Assembly: GCA_002307375.1 (NCBI GenBank) | Contig: NTJI01000003.1 | Location: 218,612 to 282,611 of the forward strand | Direction: 5' to 3' | DNA from: Lysobacteraceae bacterium NML93-0399 | GTDB lineage: Bacteria > Pseudomonadota > Gammaproteobacteria > Xanthomonadales > Xanthomonadaceae | DNA: 64,000 nucleotides | Shown here: one piece after another, positions 54,701 to 62,254 of the stretch | Position numbering within the stretch: position 1 is the first letter of the stretch | How the letters are laid out: the number at the start of each line of letters is the position of its first letter | Program-made: the position numbers and the translations under genes | The notes under the pieces: generated by a model | Database searches by the model: none | What the model was told of the DNA's origin: nothing | What the model saw: the letters and a program-made list of their open reading frames with translations, nothing else

Positions 54701-55197
54701 AGCGCCAGGCGCAGGATCGGTTCGGTCGACGGGTTGAAGCGCAGCAGCACCGGTGGCGTGACTTCGAGCGGCAGCTGCAGCGCTTCGAGCTTGTCGCGCA
54801 CCTCCAGGCTCGCCTGGTCCATGTCGGTTCCCCAGGCGAACTCCAGCACCACGTCGCTCTGACCGGTGCGCGAGATCGATCGCAGCTTGCGCACGCCCTT
54901 GACCACGCCCAGCGCTTCTTCGACCGGTTCGCTGATCAGCGTTTCGATCTCCGCCGGCGCCGCACCGGTGTATTCGGTGCGCACGGTCAGCGTGGGATAG
55001 CTGAGGTCGGGCAGCAGGTTGACCTTGAGATTGCCCAGCGAAATCAGGCCGAACAGCATCAGGCTGATCGCGACCATCCACACCGTCACCCGGCGCCGGG
55101 TGGAGAACTCGACCAGATCGAAGCGACCCGCCGGGGCGGCGTGCGGATCCGCGGCCGGGCCGTCGCCGGCGGGGCCGTGATGCGAAGGGCCGGCCAT
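51700..55197 (-). CDS. RND efflux permease with extra inserts
   Basis: 1165 residues, roughly 100-130 longer than normal. Family sequence includes LVEFSTRRRVTVWMVAISLM at the N-terminus, ALATGLVIDDSIVVLESIAK in TM4 with two Asp, and LLMAFALAIFLVYLVMASQF near TM10. Two insertions explain the length: an Ala/Ser-rich stretch at about residues 280-330 in the first porter loop (SAASAAQQMAAIAAASGSQA), and about 75 residues at 562-640 between TM6 and TM7 with many Arg/Trp/Gly. The N-terminal 25 residues are a Pro/His/Ala-rich cytosolic tail. Its ATG shares one base with the adaptor stop. Confidence 0.92.
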   Translation of the reverse strand: MAGPSHHGPAGDGPAADPHAAPAGRFDLVEFSTRRRVTVWMVAISLMLFGLISLGNLKVNLLPDLSYPTLTVRTEYTGAAPAEIETLISEPVEEALGVVKGVRKLRSISRTGQSDVVLEFAWGTDMDQASLEVRDKLEALQLPLEVTPPVLLRFNPSTEPILRLALTAGDKGDAVDELTRMRRYADDDLKKKIEPVIGVAAVKVGGGYEDEVQVELDLQQMARIGLPIENVIQRLQQENINLSGGRLDQGTQRYLVRTVNQFASVEQIGEMLVATQSGGDDSAASAAQQMAAIAAASGSQAVLAAAASVQSASGAGSTTIAGGRAIRLRDIATVQQGFKERESIIRLGGAEAVELAIYKEGDANTVSTADAVQARLDIIRKDLPPDMTLTVVDDQSKFVRAAINDVRTDALIGGTLAVLIIFLFLRNGWSTLVVSLSLPISIITTFFFMDQLGLSLNVMSLGGLALATGLVIDDSIVVLESIAKARERGLGILEAAITGTREVGMAVVASTLTIIAVFLPLVFVEGIAGQLFRDQALTIAIAVGVSMFVALTLIPMLASLKGRPPMAFPEEPPHPQWRPERRWQKPLAATGRGIGAGVRGALFGVTWLGVRGWRLVARGSGGVMGRASDLAMAPYHRAERGYMRMLPAALGRPRLVLGTATVVFVLSLLAVPLLGTDLIPQLAQDRFEMTAKLPPGTPLRETDRIMREVQQAHGDDDGVELLFGVSGSGTRLDANPTESGENIGKLSIVMSGGGSREFEAQQTERLRETMTQYPGVAVDFARPQIFSFSTPLEIELRGQDLDGLARAGQRMAELLRGNPHYADVKSTVEQGFPEIQIVFDQERAGAFGLTTRQIADAVVRAVRGEVATRYNFRDRKIDVLVRAQESERDSVDRIRNLIVNPGGAAPVRLDAVADVVATIGPSEIHRADQVRVAVVSANLRGIDLGTAMNEVRQMVAEHPLGPEIGLHIGGQGEELGESMRSLLMAFALAIFLVYLVMASQFESLLHPFVILFTIPLAIVGAIGALLLTGNTISVVAFIGLILMVGLVVKNAIILIDKVNQLREAGVAKRDALVEGARSRLRPIIMTTLSTLFGFLPLALALGDGAEVRSPMAIVVMGGLAVSTVLTLLVIPVVYDLLDRKSDAHYAERGRRAKFAADDAAQATAP

Positions 55198-56321
55198 TAC
55201 TGCGCGTCGCCCTGGGCGGCGTCATCTGCTGCAGGCGCTGCCGCAACCGGCGCTTCGCCGATCACCTGCACCGCGCTGCCCTCGCGCAGCGCCACCTTGC
55301 CGGCGGTGACCACCGGCGCGCCATCCTCCAGACCGCTGCGCACTTCGATGACGTTGCCATCGACGTAGCCCAGCTCCACCGGCACGCGCATGGCCTTGCC
55401 CTCGCGCACGGTGAACACCGCACTTTCGTCGCCGTCGTCGAGCAGCGCCGCGCGCGGAATCACCAGCGCATCGGCGCGCTGGTCGTAATCGATACGGATG
55501 CGCCCGAACATGCCCGCGCGCAGCGCCTCGTTGCCTTCGAACGCGGTCACCACACGGAACGTGCCGCTGCGCGATTCCACCACCGGGGCCACGCGCTCGA
55601 CGACACCTTGGAACGACTCGCCCGGCAGCGCGTCGACCTGCAGGTGCACCGGCTGGCCGCGCTTGAGCACGCGCAGTTCGCGCTCGGGCACGTTGAGCGT
55701 GGCTTCGATGCGCGCGTTGTCGACGATGCTGAAGATCGGCGTGTTGATCTGCACGAAGTTGCCGGTACGGATCATCCGCTGCGAGATCACGCCCGAGATC
55801 GGCGCGGTCACCGTGGTGTAGGACAGTTCCAGTTGCGCCATCTCGTACTGCGCGCGCGCGGTGTCGAGATCGAACTTGATCTGGTCGAGATCGTTGGCGC
55901 TGATCATCTGCTGGCCGACGAGCTGCTGCGCGCGGCGGTAGCTGTTCTCCAGCTTGCCCATCGTCGCGCGGCTCTGCTGCACCGCCAGGCGCGCGCGGTC
56001 GGGATCGAGCCGCACGAGCGGCTGACCGGCGCGCACCGTATCGCCCTCCTCGACCAGCACATCGAGTGCGATGCCCGAGGTCTTGGCAACAACGTCCGCG
56101 CCCCTCGGCACCTCGAGCGATGCAGTGCCGACATAGCTGGCGGCCACGCTGCGCCGGGCGACCGTTTCGGTTTCCACCGGCACAGGCGCAGCGGCAGCCT
56201 CACCGGGCTTGGCCTGGGCGTCTCCCCCGCCCTTGCATGCGGACAGAACCAGGGCGGCGGACACGAGAATGGCGCCGGTCAGAACGCGTCCGCTGGACGC
56301 GAAGGCATGCGGTGTGGACAT
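55197..56321 (-). CDS. RND efflux periplasmic adaptor lipoprotein
   Basis: 374 residues. A lipoprotein signal peptide ends at the lipobox LSAC. The remaining order is typical of membrane-fusion proteins: barrel-sandwich/lipoyl halves (VAKTSGIALDVLVEEGDTVR and LSYTTVTAPISGVISQRMIR) around a coiled-coil hairpin (VQQSRATMGKLENSYRRAQQ), then beta-barrel (VPERELRVLKRGQPV) and membrane-proximal domains. It bridges the permeases and the outer membrane channel. ATG 56321 fits the signal peptide; an upstream frame to 56438 is not conserved. First gene of the operon; it diverges from the cytochrome genes. Confidence 0.93.
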   Translation of the reverse strand: MSTPHAFASSGRVLTGAILVSAALVLSACKGGGDAQAKPGEAAAAPVPVETETVARRSVAASYVGTASLEVPRGADVVAKTSGIALDVLVEEGDTVRAGQPLVRLDPDRARLAVQQSRATMGKLENSYRRAQQLVGQQMISANDLDQIKFDLDTARAQYEMAQLELSYTTVTAPISGVISQRMIRTGNFVQINTPIFSIVDNARIEATLNVPERELRVLKRGQPVHLQVDALPGESFQGVVERVAPVVESRSGTFRVVTAFEGNEALRAGMFGRIRIDYDQRADALVIPRAALLDDGDESAVFTVREGKAMRVPVELGYVDGNVIEVRSGLEDGAPVVTAGKVALREGSAVQVIGEAPVAAAPAADDAAQGDAQ

Positions 56322-56437
56322 GTGGATTCGATTGACCCCTACGGTGTGGTAGCAAGGTATATCACCCGAACATGACGTCCATCGGCCATTGGTCATGGTG
56401 TCCTTCGGGTTGGTTCGACGGGCGATGGTGCGCTGCA

Positions 56438-56467
56438 TTGGGTTCGGGTGGCGGCCATGGCTATACT
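56438..56467 (+). promoter_or_regulatory. Promoter for the cytochrome c pair
   Basis: TTGGGT (56438-56443), an 18-base spacer and TATACT (56462-56467), predicting a transcript start near 56474, about 105 bases before the first cytochrome gene. Confidence 0.55.
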
Positions 56468-56578
56468 GGCCGCGTTGTGCACCGGTTCATGCAAGCTGTC
56501 GCAGCTGCTGCGCCGAAGTACAGCGGCATCACGCTTCCCCGACAGCCTTTCCAGCCATTCAGGATTGCGGATACCCCG

Positions 56579-56980
56579 ATGACGCGACTGCTGATGCTTG
56601 TCTGCCTTGCGCTCGTCCTCCCTGGCGCGGCCGCCCAGGACGCCACCGCGCCCGACGCCCCGCCCGCAGTTCCTGCAGCGCCGCCGACGGAGGCTGCGAA
56701 TGTGGCAACGACAAACGCCCCGCTGATCGGCAACGCCGACACCGGCCGGCAGCTCACCTACACCTGCCAGGGCTGCCACGGCGTGGAGGGCTACCGCAAC
56801 GTGTATCCGCACTACCACGTGCCGAAGATCGGCGGCCAGTCGACCGAGTACCTCGTCAACGCCCTGCACGAATACAAGCGCGGCACGCGCCGGCATCCGA
56901 CGATGGAGGCCCAGGCGCAGAGCTTCACCGACCAGGACATCGCCGACATCGCCGCCTTCCTCTCGGAGCTCACGCCATGA
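56579..56980 (+). CDS. Periplasmic monoheme cytochrome c (c4-like half)
   Basis: 133 residues. Signal peptide (MTRLLMLVCLALVLPGAAA-Q), a Pro/Ala-rich linker, then a single heme site CQGCH with the axial Met probably in HPTMEAQAQSF. GGQSTEYLVNALHEYKRGTR and DIADIAAFLSEL are typical of each half of diheme cytochrome c4. It transfers electrons in the periplasm. The next gene, also a monoheme cytochrome, overlaps its stop by four bases. Confidence 0.88.
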   Translation: MTRLLMLVCLALVLPGAAAQDATAPDAPPAVPAAPPTEAANVATTNAPLIGNADTGRQLTYTCQGCHGVEGYRNVYPHYHVPKIGGQSTEYLVNALHEYKRGTRRHPTMEAQAQSFTDQDIADIAAFLSELTP

Positions 56981-57414
56981 CCGGTCCGTTCCTGCCAGGC
57001 CACCGCCTCGTGGCGACCGCCCTGTTGGCCGGCCTGCTGGCTGCCTGCGGCAGCCAAGACGATCCCGACGCCCAGCCGATGCGTAGCACCTCTTCGGCGG
57101 GCCTGCCGGCCGGTACGGTGGAGGCCGGCGAACAGGCCGCCAACCTCAAGAGCGCCGCGACCGGCCAGACCTGCCTCGATTGCCACGGCGCGGCCGGCAA
57201 CGACCCGATCGATCCGACCTATCCGAAGATCGGAGGGCAGTTCCGCGACTACCTGGCCCATTCCCTGCAGGCCTACCGCGACGGCGACCGCGAGCACGCG
57301 CTGATGTCGCAACAGGCGACCGGTCTGAGCGATCAGCAGATCGCCGACCTTGCCGCGTACTTCGCCGCGCAGCCGAGCCAGTTGCGCGATCTGCGCGGTG
57401 TGCACGACAACTGA
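56977..57414 (+). CDS. Monoheme cytochrome c lipoprotein (c4-like half)
   Basis: 145 residues. Lipobox LLAAC places the mature N-terminus on a lipid anchor. A linker of about 40 residues leads to the heme site CLDCH, and the axial Met is likely in HALMSQQATGL. GGQFRDYLAHSLQAYRDGDR and QIADLAAYFAAQ mirror the preceding protein. Together the two look like the halves of a c4 cytochrome on separate chains, one soluble and one membrane-tethered. A strong terminator lies 70 bases downstream. Confidence 0.88.
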   Translation: MTGPFLPGHRLVATALLAGLLAACGSQDDPDAQPMRSTSSAGLPAGTVEAGEQAANLKSAATGQTCLDCHGAAGNDPIDPTYPKIGGQFRDYLAHSLQAYRDGDREHALMSQQATGLSDQQIADLAAYFAAQPSQLRDLRGVHDN

Positions 57415-57483
57415 GCGTCGCCGCGATCGGTGAGCAGGCGGGCCCATTCCGCCTTCCATCGCATTCCAACTCGATGCCTTGCC

Positions 57484-57517
57484 AAGCGGATCAACACGGT
57501 TGATCCGCTTTTGTTTT
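57484..57517 (+). terminator. Rho-independent terminator after the cytochrome genes
   Basis: A perfect 12-bp stem (AAGCGGATCAAC/GTTGATCCGCTT) with the loop ACG followed by TTGTTTT. Textbook form. Confidence 0.92.
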
Positions 57518-57808
57518 CGCAGGCTTTGCCTTTCAGATTTCGAATTTCGAGCCGCAAAGCGAGCCGCGCACCGACGCCCGGCGTGGCGGAAGAGCGGTCA
57601 AAGGCCGAGCGCAGCAGGTTCGGGTCCCGCCCGCGCTGCCCTGCAAGGCCCGGCCCGCTCTCAGCTCGATGAGAACAGCCGAAGCCCGAGCAAACCCGGG
57701 CCACACAGAGACGAACGCCGGGCGCAAAGTTCTGGACTCCCGTCCGCCCAGGAATGGCGAACCCGGAACGCCAACCGCGCGCCCGCACACACACTGCGCC
57801 GAGCTCAA
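57518..57808. repeat. Gene-free spacer, probably a dispersed repeat
   Basis: Nothing coding is supported. The left part (GCTTTGCCTTTC, then TCGAGCCGCAAAGCGAG at about 57525-57570) resembles 48420-48500, where a GCTTTTGC tract leads into TCGAGCCGTAAAGCGAG. The remainder is GC-rich and open in several frames without gene-like composition; the minus-strand translation looks like a recurring spurious protein in this group. Confidence 0.5.
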
Positions 57809-59428
57809 TCAGCCGCCGAGACTGTCCTGGTCTTCCTGCAACTCGGGCTTCCACGGCACGTCCGGTGGCGGCCGGCCGTCTGTTTCGATGTCCTGCATGT
57901 TCGGATCGGTGATGCCGCAGGCACCGCCGAACATCAACAGTGCGACGCTGCACTGCACCGTCTTGCTGGTGCCGGGGATGGGGATCATCACCGTCTGCAC
58001 GCTGCGCCGCACCCACTCTTCGAGCAGCGATTCGCTGGGGACCCAGAACCGGTCGAAACTCGTCGGCTCGTAATCGGTCGGCGGACGCCGCAGCCACGTA
58101 CCTTCACGGTCGATGCGGGCGAAGTCTTCGGTGACGGTACCCGGCGGCAGGCCGCCGCCGACGCGCCCGTCGCCCGCCAGGCGCGGCCGGCCATCGGCGC
58201 CGAACAGACCCGATGGACTGCCGGGCTGTCCACCGTCGCGCGCGGTCGCCGCATCGCCCCAGTCGTCGGCGGCGCGGGTCGACGGCGCCGCGCCGGGGGG
58301 ATTGCCGGCCTCTGTGCCTGCGCCCGGCGTGCGGGTGACGGACGGCGTGCCACTGCCGCGGTTCGCAGATGCGTTGCCGGGCGGCTGCGTGGTCGGCGTG
58401 GCGGCCACCGGGGTCGACGCCGCGGGGGGCTGCGGCACGGGCGCAGGTGCGGGCGGCGCTTCGGGCATCGGCACTGCGCGCTCGCGTATCGCGATCTCGG
58501 CCGCGTCGCGGACCGGGACCTCGGGCGCATCGACCACGACCTGCGGCGCCTGACGCGCAGGCAAGCGCAAGGACTCGACCGGCTGCGGCACGCTGCGCTC
58601 GCGGACTTCGACCTCCACCGCACGCTGCTCGCGCGGCGCATCGGCAAGCGGCGCGGGTGTGCGCAGCGTCGGCACCTCCACCGCCTGCAGCCGCGCATCC
58701 GGCACCTGACGCTCGCGCACGGCGATATCCGGCACCGCGCCGGGGCGCGGCGGCGGCAGGGTGAAGTCGATATCCGGTGCCGGCACCTGCGTGACCTCGA
58801 GCACCTGCGGCGGCGGCTCGGCCGGCAGGTCGGCGACCGCGGCTTCGGGAATCGTCGACGTGTCGCGTGGCGCACTCGGCGCAGGCGCGGGCTCGGCCGA
58901 TGGCGCGGACGTTGGCGGCACCGGTGCGGCCGCCACGACCGGCGTCGGCGCGCCGCCTTCTTCGCCACCGCCCGCATCCTCGGGCGTGCCGTCTCCAATG
59001 AAGACCGCCTGCACCACGTGCGTGTCGCCCTCGGCAGCCGGCGCCGGCAATGCGAAATACGGCTGGGTCAGCAACAGCAGGCCACCGACCCAGACCAGTT
59101 GCACGAACACTGCGGTCGCGATGGAGACGCGCCGCGCGCCGCGATGATCACGCGCGGCCGGTTCCCAGGACGGATGCAGCAGCAAACCGGCCCAGACCGC
59201 CCAGGCACTGCTCGGCACCTGCCCCTTGCGCCGCGGCGGCGCCGGACGCGCAGCGAGCACGGCGACGATGGCGGCCGCGCTCGCCCCCGTGACCGCATCG
59301 GCGCGAGCACGCATTGACGCGAACCAGCGCGTCCAGCCTTCGGGAAAGCCTTCGGGGGGCGCATCCGGCCGGATCGAGCGACGCCGTCGCCGGCGCAGCA
59401 CTTCGATCAGGTCGGAAGCGGTGAACAT
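57809..59428 (-). CDS. Transmembrane repetitive protein of unknown function
   Basis: 539 residues. A basic N-terminal region and a membrane helix near residues 105-128 (ATAVFVQLVWVGGLLLLTQP) are followed by a long Pro/Ala-rich stretch of about 250 residues. This contains three copies of a [VI]-x-[VI]-RER-x-VP motif (IAVRERQVP, VEVRERSVP, IAIRERAVP), then a Gly/Ser-rich part and a compact C-terminus with Cys residues (VQCSVALLMFGGACGI). Xanthomonads carry proteins annotated 'transmembrane repetitive protein' of this plan. The layout recalls a TonB-like span across the periplasm, but no TonB domain is visible. It starts 28 bases after nfuA. Confidence 0.8.
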   Translation of the reverse strand: MFTASDLIEVLRRRRRRSIRPDAPPEGFPEGWTRWFASMRARADAVTGASAAAIVAVLAARPAPPRRKGQVPSSAWAVWAGLLLHPSWEPAARDHRGARRVSIATAVFVQLVWVGGLLLLTQPYFALPAPAAEGDTHVVQAVFIGDGTPEDAGGGEEGGAPTPVVAAAPVPPTSAPSAEPAPAPSAPRDTSTIPEAAVADLPAEPPPQVLEVTQVPAPDIDFTLPPPRPGAVPDIAVRERQVPDARLQAVEVPTLRTPAPLADAPREQRAVEVEVRERSVPQPVESLRLPARQAPQVVVDAPEVPVRDAAEIAIRERAVPMPEAPPAPAPVPQPPAASTPVAATPTTQPPGNASANRGSGTPSVTRTPGAGTEAGNPPGAAPSTRAADDWGDAATARDGGQPGSPSGLFGADGRPRLAGDGRVGGGLPPGTVTEDFARIDREGTWLRRPPTDYEPTSFDRFWVPSESLLEEWVRRSVQTVMIPIPGTSKTVQCSVALLMFGGACGITDPNMQDIETDGRPPPDVPWKPELQEDQDSLGG

Positions 59429-59456
59429 CCGGTGGCGGCCGCCGCTGTGGGAAACG

Positions 59457-60050
59457 TCAGGCCGCGTCGCGCGGCATGTAGGGCGCGTCGCCGGTATCGT
59501 GGTCGGTCGCGTCGCGCACCGCGGTCACCCCCGGCGCCTTTTCCATCAGGGTCTTCTCGATGCCCTGCTTGAGCGTCACGTCGACCAGGCCGCAACCGTG
59601 GCAGCCGCCACCGAAGCGCAGCACGACGACACCCTCGGCGGTCACTTCCTGCACCGTGACGTGGCCGCGGTGCTGGGCAAGCTGCGGATTCACCTCGTTC
59701 TCGACCACCCAGCGCACGCGCTCGACCAGCGACGCGGCCTCCGGCGGCGCCTCGCCCTTGATCTTGGGGGCGCGGATCTGCAGCTGGCCGCCGGTGGCGC
59801 GGGTTTCATAGTCGATCTCGGCGCCATCGAGGTAGGGCACGCTCGGCGCATCGAGCCACAGCGTGAAGCCCTCGCAGTCGATCGCCCACTCGTCGCCCTG
59901 CAGGTCGCCGCTGTCGGCGAACTCCAGGCGCACGTCGGCACGCGAGGTGCCCGCATGCACGGCCGACAGCCGCACGCCGAGCCCCGGCAGCGACTCGCGC
60001 TCGATGAGCTTGCGGAAATGCGTCTGCGCGTTTTCGGAGATGTTGATCAT
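59457..60050 (-). CDS. nfuA: Fe-S cluster carrier NfuA
   Basis: 197 residues. An N-terminal degenerate A-type domain ([20 protein letters not shown]) is joined to a C-terminal Nfu domain with the cluster-binding CHGC in [20 protein letters not shown]. It delivers [4Fe-4S] clusters, especially under stress. ATG 60050 is the family start; the open frame upstream is not conserved. It diverges from phhB across 88 bases and is followed by the repetitive membrane protein gene. Confidence 0.95.
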   Translation of the reverse strand: MINISENAQTHFRKLIERESLPGLGVRLSAVHAGTSRADVRLEFADSGDLQGDEWAIDCEGFTLWLDAPSVPYLDGAEIDYETRATGGQLQIRAPKIKGEAPPEAASLVERVRWVVENEVNPQLAQHRGHVTVQEVTAEGVVVLRFGGGCHGCGLVDVTLKQGIEKTLMEKAPGVTAVRDATDHDTGDAPYMPRDAA

Positions 60051-60138
60051 GCGGCGTATTCTAGCGGCCCCGCGCCCGGGCACGCGCCGGTCGCCGTACT
60101 GCCGCATGAACGGCCCCCACGCCAAGGAGAGTCCACCG

Positions 60139-60480
60139 ATGTCCGACCTGATCCCCCTCGCCGATGCCCACTGCATTCCGCGACGCGGCGACGAGCACCG
60201 CCTGCCCGAGGCCCGCGTGCGCGAACTGCTGCCGCAGGTGCCGGGCTGGTCGCTGGCCGAGGACGGACGCGCCCTCACCCGCACCTTCCGCTTCGACGAC
60301 TACCACCGCACGATGGCCTTCGTGAACGCGCTGGCCTACATCGCGCATCGTGAAGACCATCACCCGGATCTGGGCGTGCACTACGACCGTGTCGAAGCGC
60401 GTTACTCCACCCACGATGTCGGCGGTCTGAGCGAGAACGACTTCATCTGTGCGGCCAAGGCCGACAGGCTTGTGGCGTGA
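60139..60480 (+). CDS. phhB: 4a-hydroxytetrahydrobiopterin dehydratase (pterin carbinolamine dehydratase)
   Basis: 113 residues. Active-site signature: [20 protein letters not shown] then [19 protein letters not shown]. It recycles the pterin cofactor after phenylalanine hydroxylation. AAGGAGA precedes ATG 60139. No phhA is adjacent. The stop shares one base with the next gene's start. Confidence 0.93.
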   Translation: MSDLIPLADAHCIPRRGDEHRLPEARVRELLPQVPGWSLAEDGRALTRTFRFDDYHRTMAFVNALAYIAHREDHHPDLGVHYDRVEARYSTHDVGGLSENDFICAAKADRLVA

Positions 60481-60878
60481 TGACGACCACGCACAGCCGC
60501 CCCTCGTCCGCCCGCACCCGCTTACGCCTGCATGCTGCGGCATGCGCCCTTGCACTGGCCATTGGCGGTGCAGCAGCCGGCGCAGGTGCGCACGAGCCCG
60601 ACCACGGCGCCTGGGTCGACATGCGCAGCAAGAACACGCGTCCGCCGACCTATCCGATGGAGGCCGCCCGCGTCGGCGCCAGCGGCACGACGGTCGTACA
60701 CGTCGACGTGGATGCGGCCGGCAATGTGGTCGACGTCTCGGTGGACACGAGCAGCGGCCACGCGATGCTCGATGCCGCGGTGGTCAAGGCGGCCAGAGGC
60801 TGGACCTATGGACCGGCACTGCAGGACGGCCAGGCGGCGCCGGGCGTGGTACGGATCCCGGTGCAGTTCGGAGACTGA
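60480..60878 (+). CDS. Secreted TonB C-terminal-domain protein
   Basis: 132 residues. A signal sequence (LHAAACALALAIGGAAAGAG-AHE) precedes a TonB C-terminal domain: PPTYPMEAARVGASGTTVVH, then VDTSSGHAMLDAAVVKAARG and WTYGPA. It lacks the proline-rich spacer of true TonB, so it may stay in the periplasm and act as an accessory or inhibitor of TonB-type energy transfer; that is inference. The start overlaps the phhB stop by one base (TGATG; a GTG three bases earlier is also possible). Confidence 0.82.
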   Translation: MTTTHSRPSSARTRLRLHAAACALALAIGGAAAGAGAHEPDHGAWVDMRSKNTRPPTYPMEAARVGASGTTVVHVDVDAAGNVVDVSVDTSSGHAMLDAAVVKAARGWTYGPALQDGQAAPGVVRIPVQFGD

Positions 60879-60891
60879 CCCGGCGGTTGGC

Positions 60892-61854
60892 TCAACGCAG
60901 CCGGTCGAGCGCTGCGCGCAGGTCCTCGGCCAGCGGCGCGTTGAGCATGTAGGCCTCGCCGTCGTCAAGGGTGAATTCCAGCGACGCGGCGTGCAGGAAC
61001 AGGCGCTTGAGCCCGATCTGCTCGCGCAGGCGCCTGTTGACCTCGGCGTCGCCGTACTTGTCGTCGCCTGCCACCGGGTGACCGATGTGCTGGGCATGTA
61101 CGCGGATCTGGTGGGTGCGGCCGGTCTCGATGCGCACTTCGCAGTAGGACTGCCCGCCGCGCCGCTCCAGCACGCCGAAGTGACTCAGTGACGTCTTGCC
61201 GGCCGCATTCACCTGCACGTGGCGCTCGCCGCCCTGGCGCAGTCCCACGTGCAGCGGCGCATCAACGCTCATCGTGCCATCGGGCATGCGCCCGGCCAGC
61301 AGCGTGAGGTAGCGCTTGCGGATGCCGGCGCCGTGATCCTCGCGCAGCAGCGCCTGCAGCTGGGTCAGCGCAGAGCGCTTCTTGGCCAGCACCATCAGGC
61401 CCGACGTGTCGCGGTCGAGCCGGTGGATCAGCTCCAGCGACTGGTTCGGCCGCAACGCACGCAGGGTCTCGATGACCCCGAAGCTGATCCCGCTGCCCCC
61501 GTGGCTGGCGATGCCGCTGGGCTTGCTGATCGCCAGCAGCCGCGCGTCCTCGAAGACGATGCTCGCGTCCATCGCCGCCAGCAGGCCCTTCGACGGCGTG
61601 CCCGCCTCGCCTGGCGCCTCCAGCCGCACCGGCGGAATCCGCACCTCGTCGCCGGCCTCGAGCTTGCGCTCGGCCTTCGCGCGCCCCCCGTTCACCCGCA
61701 CCTGGCCGCTGCGCACGATCTTGTAGACGATCGACCGCGGCGCGCCCTTGAGCTGGCCGAGCAGGAAGTTGTCGAGGCGCTGGCCGTCGCGGTCGTCCGG
61801 GACCCGGACCAGCCGCACGCCACCGCCGGCGTTGCCGGATCCGTTGTCAGTCAT
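60892..61854 (-). CDS. rluC: 23S rRNA pseudouridine(955/2504/2580) synthase RluC
   Basis: 320 residues. S4 RNA-binding domain (RLDNFLLGQLKGAPRSIVYK), then the RluA-type catalytic site HRLDRDTSGLMVLAKK with the nucleophilic Asp, and the family GRTHQIRVHAQHIGHPVAGD motif. It modifies three uridines of 23S rRNA. It is divergent from rne, the same arrangement as in E. coli, supporting RluC rather than RluD. Confidence 0.94.
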   Translation of the reverse strand: MTDNGSGNAGGGVRLVRVPDDRDGQRLDNFLLGQLKGAPRSIVYKIVRSGQVRVNGGRAKAERKLEAGDEVRIPPVRLEAPGEAGTPSKGLLAAMDASIVFEDARLLAISKPSGIASHGGSGISFGVIETLRALRPNQSLELIHRLDRDTSGLMVLAKKRSALTQLQALLREDHGAGIRKRYLTLLAGRMPDGTMSVDAPLHVGLRQGGERHVQVNAAGKTSLSHFGVLERRGGQSYCEVRIETGRTHQIRVHAQHIGHPVAGDDKYGDAEVNRRLREQIGLKRLFLHAASLEFTLDDGEAYMLNAPLAEDLRAALDRLR

Positions 61855-62254
61855 CGTCGCTTATTTATCTGTTACACTCGGGCCGCGATCTAAGGTGCTG
61901 ATTTCTTTGAAAGAACCCGGGCCAAAAGCCCGCCTTGCAAAGGCATCCGGACAGTGCGCGGCCACCGCCTCAGGGGCGGCCATGTTAGCGGCTGAACGGC
62001 AGTACCGGCCATCGCCCGGTGCCTGGCACCGGCGTTGAACACGTCCCGCGGGACATGTGCGGCCGCCCTGAGCGCGGCCGCGCGCGGTCCGCGGCCTGCA
62101 ACACCCAGACAAGAACAAGCGCTCCCGCGGCCCGCCGTGGTGTCGTAGCGCTGGACAATCCGGTGCGTCGCTGCGCATGCGCGGCGACGCCAGGCTTCAT
62201 CCAGGCGAAACGCCCCGGCGTTCCGCGCGTGAGAGCGCGCAAGGAAACGCAACC
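61855..62254 (+). promoter_or_regulatory. Long rne leader, candidate autoregulatory region
   Basis: There is no gene in these 400 bases between rluC and rne. From the predicted promoter to the rne start the leader is about 370 nt, very near the 361-nt E. coli rne leader through which RNase E controls its own mRNA decay. GC-rich hairpins are visible, such as CGGGC/GCCCG near 61919-61933, the self-complementary GTCCCGCGGGAC at about 62043-62054, and GCGGCCG/CGGCCGC near 62060-62082. Confidence 0.5.
61870..61878 (+). promoter_or_regulatory. Extended -10 promoter for rne
   Basis: TG-T-TACACT is a full extended -10 element; no strong -35 is seen at 17 bases. Predicted transcription start is near 61885. 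The same short region must also hold the rluC promoter on the other strand. Confidence 0.5.

Noticed and set aside
51766..55368. A 1200-codon open frame on the plus strand opposite the RND permease
   Set aside because: Same antisense effect; the product is His/Arg/Gln-rich without domains, and the minus strand encodes a clear RND protein.
57533..57808. Small minus-strand open frame of about 91 codons
   Set aside because: It lies wholly in a repeat-like spacer, lacks a ribosome site, and has composition unlike neighbouring proteins.
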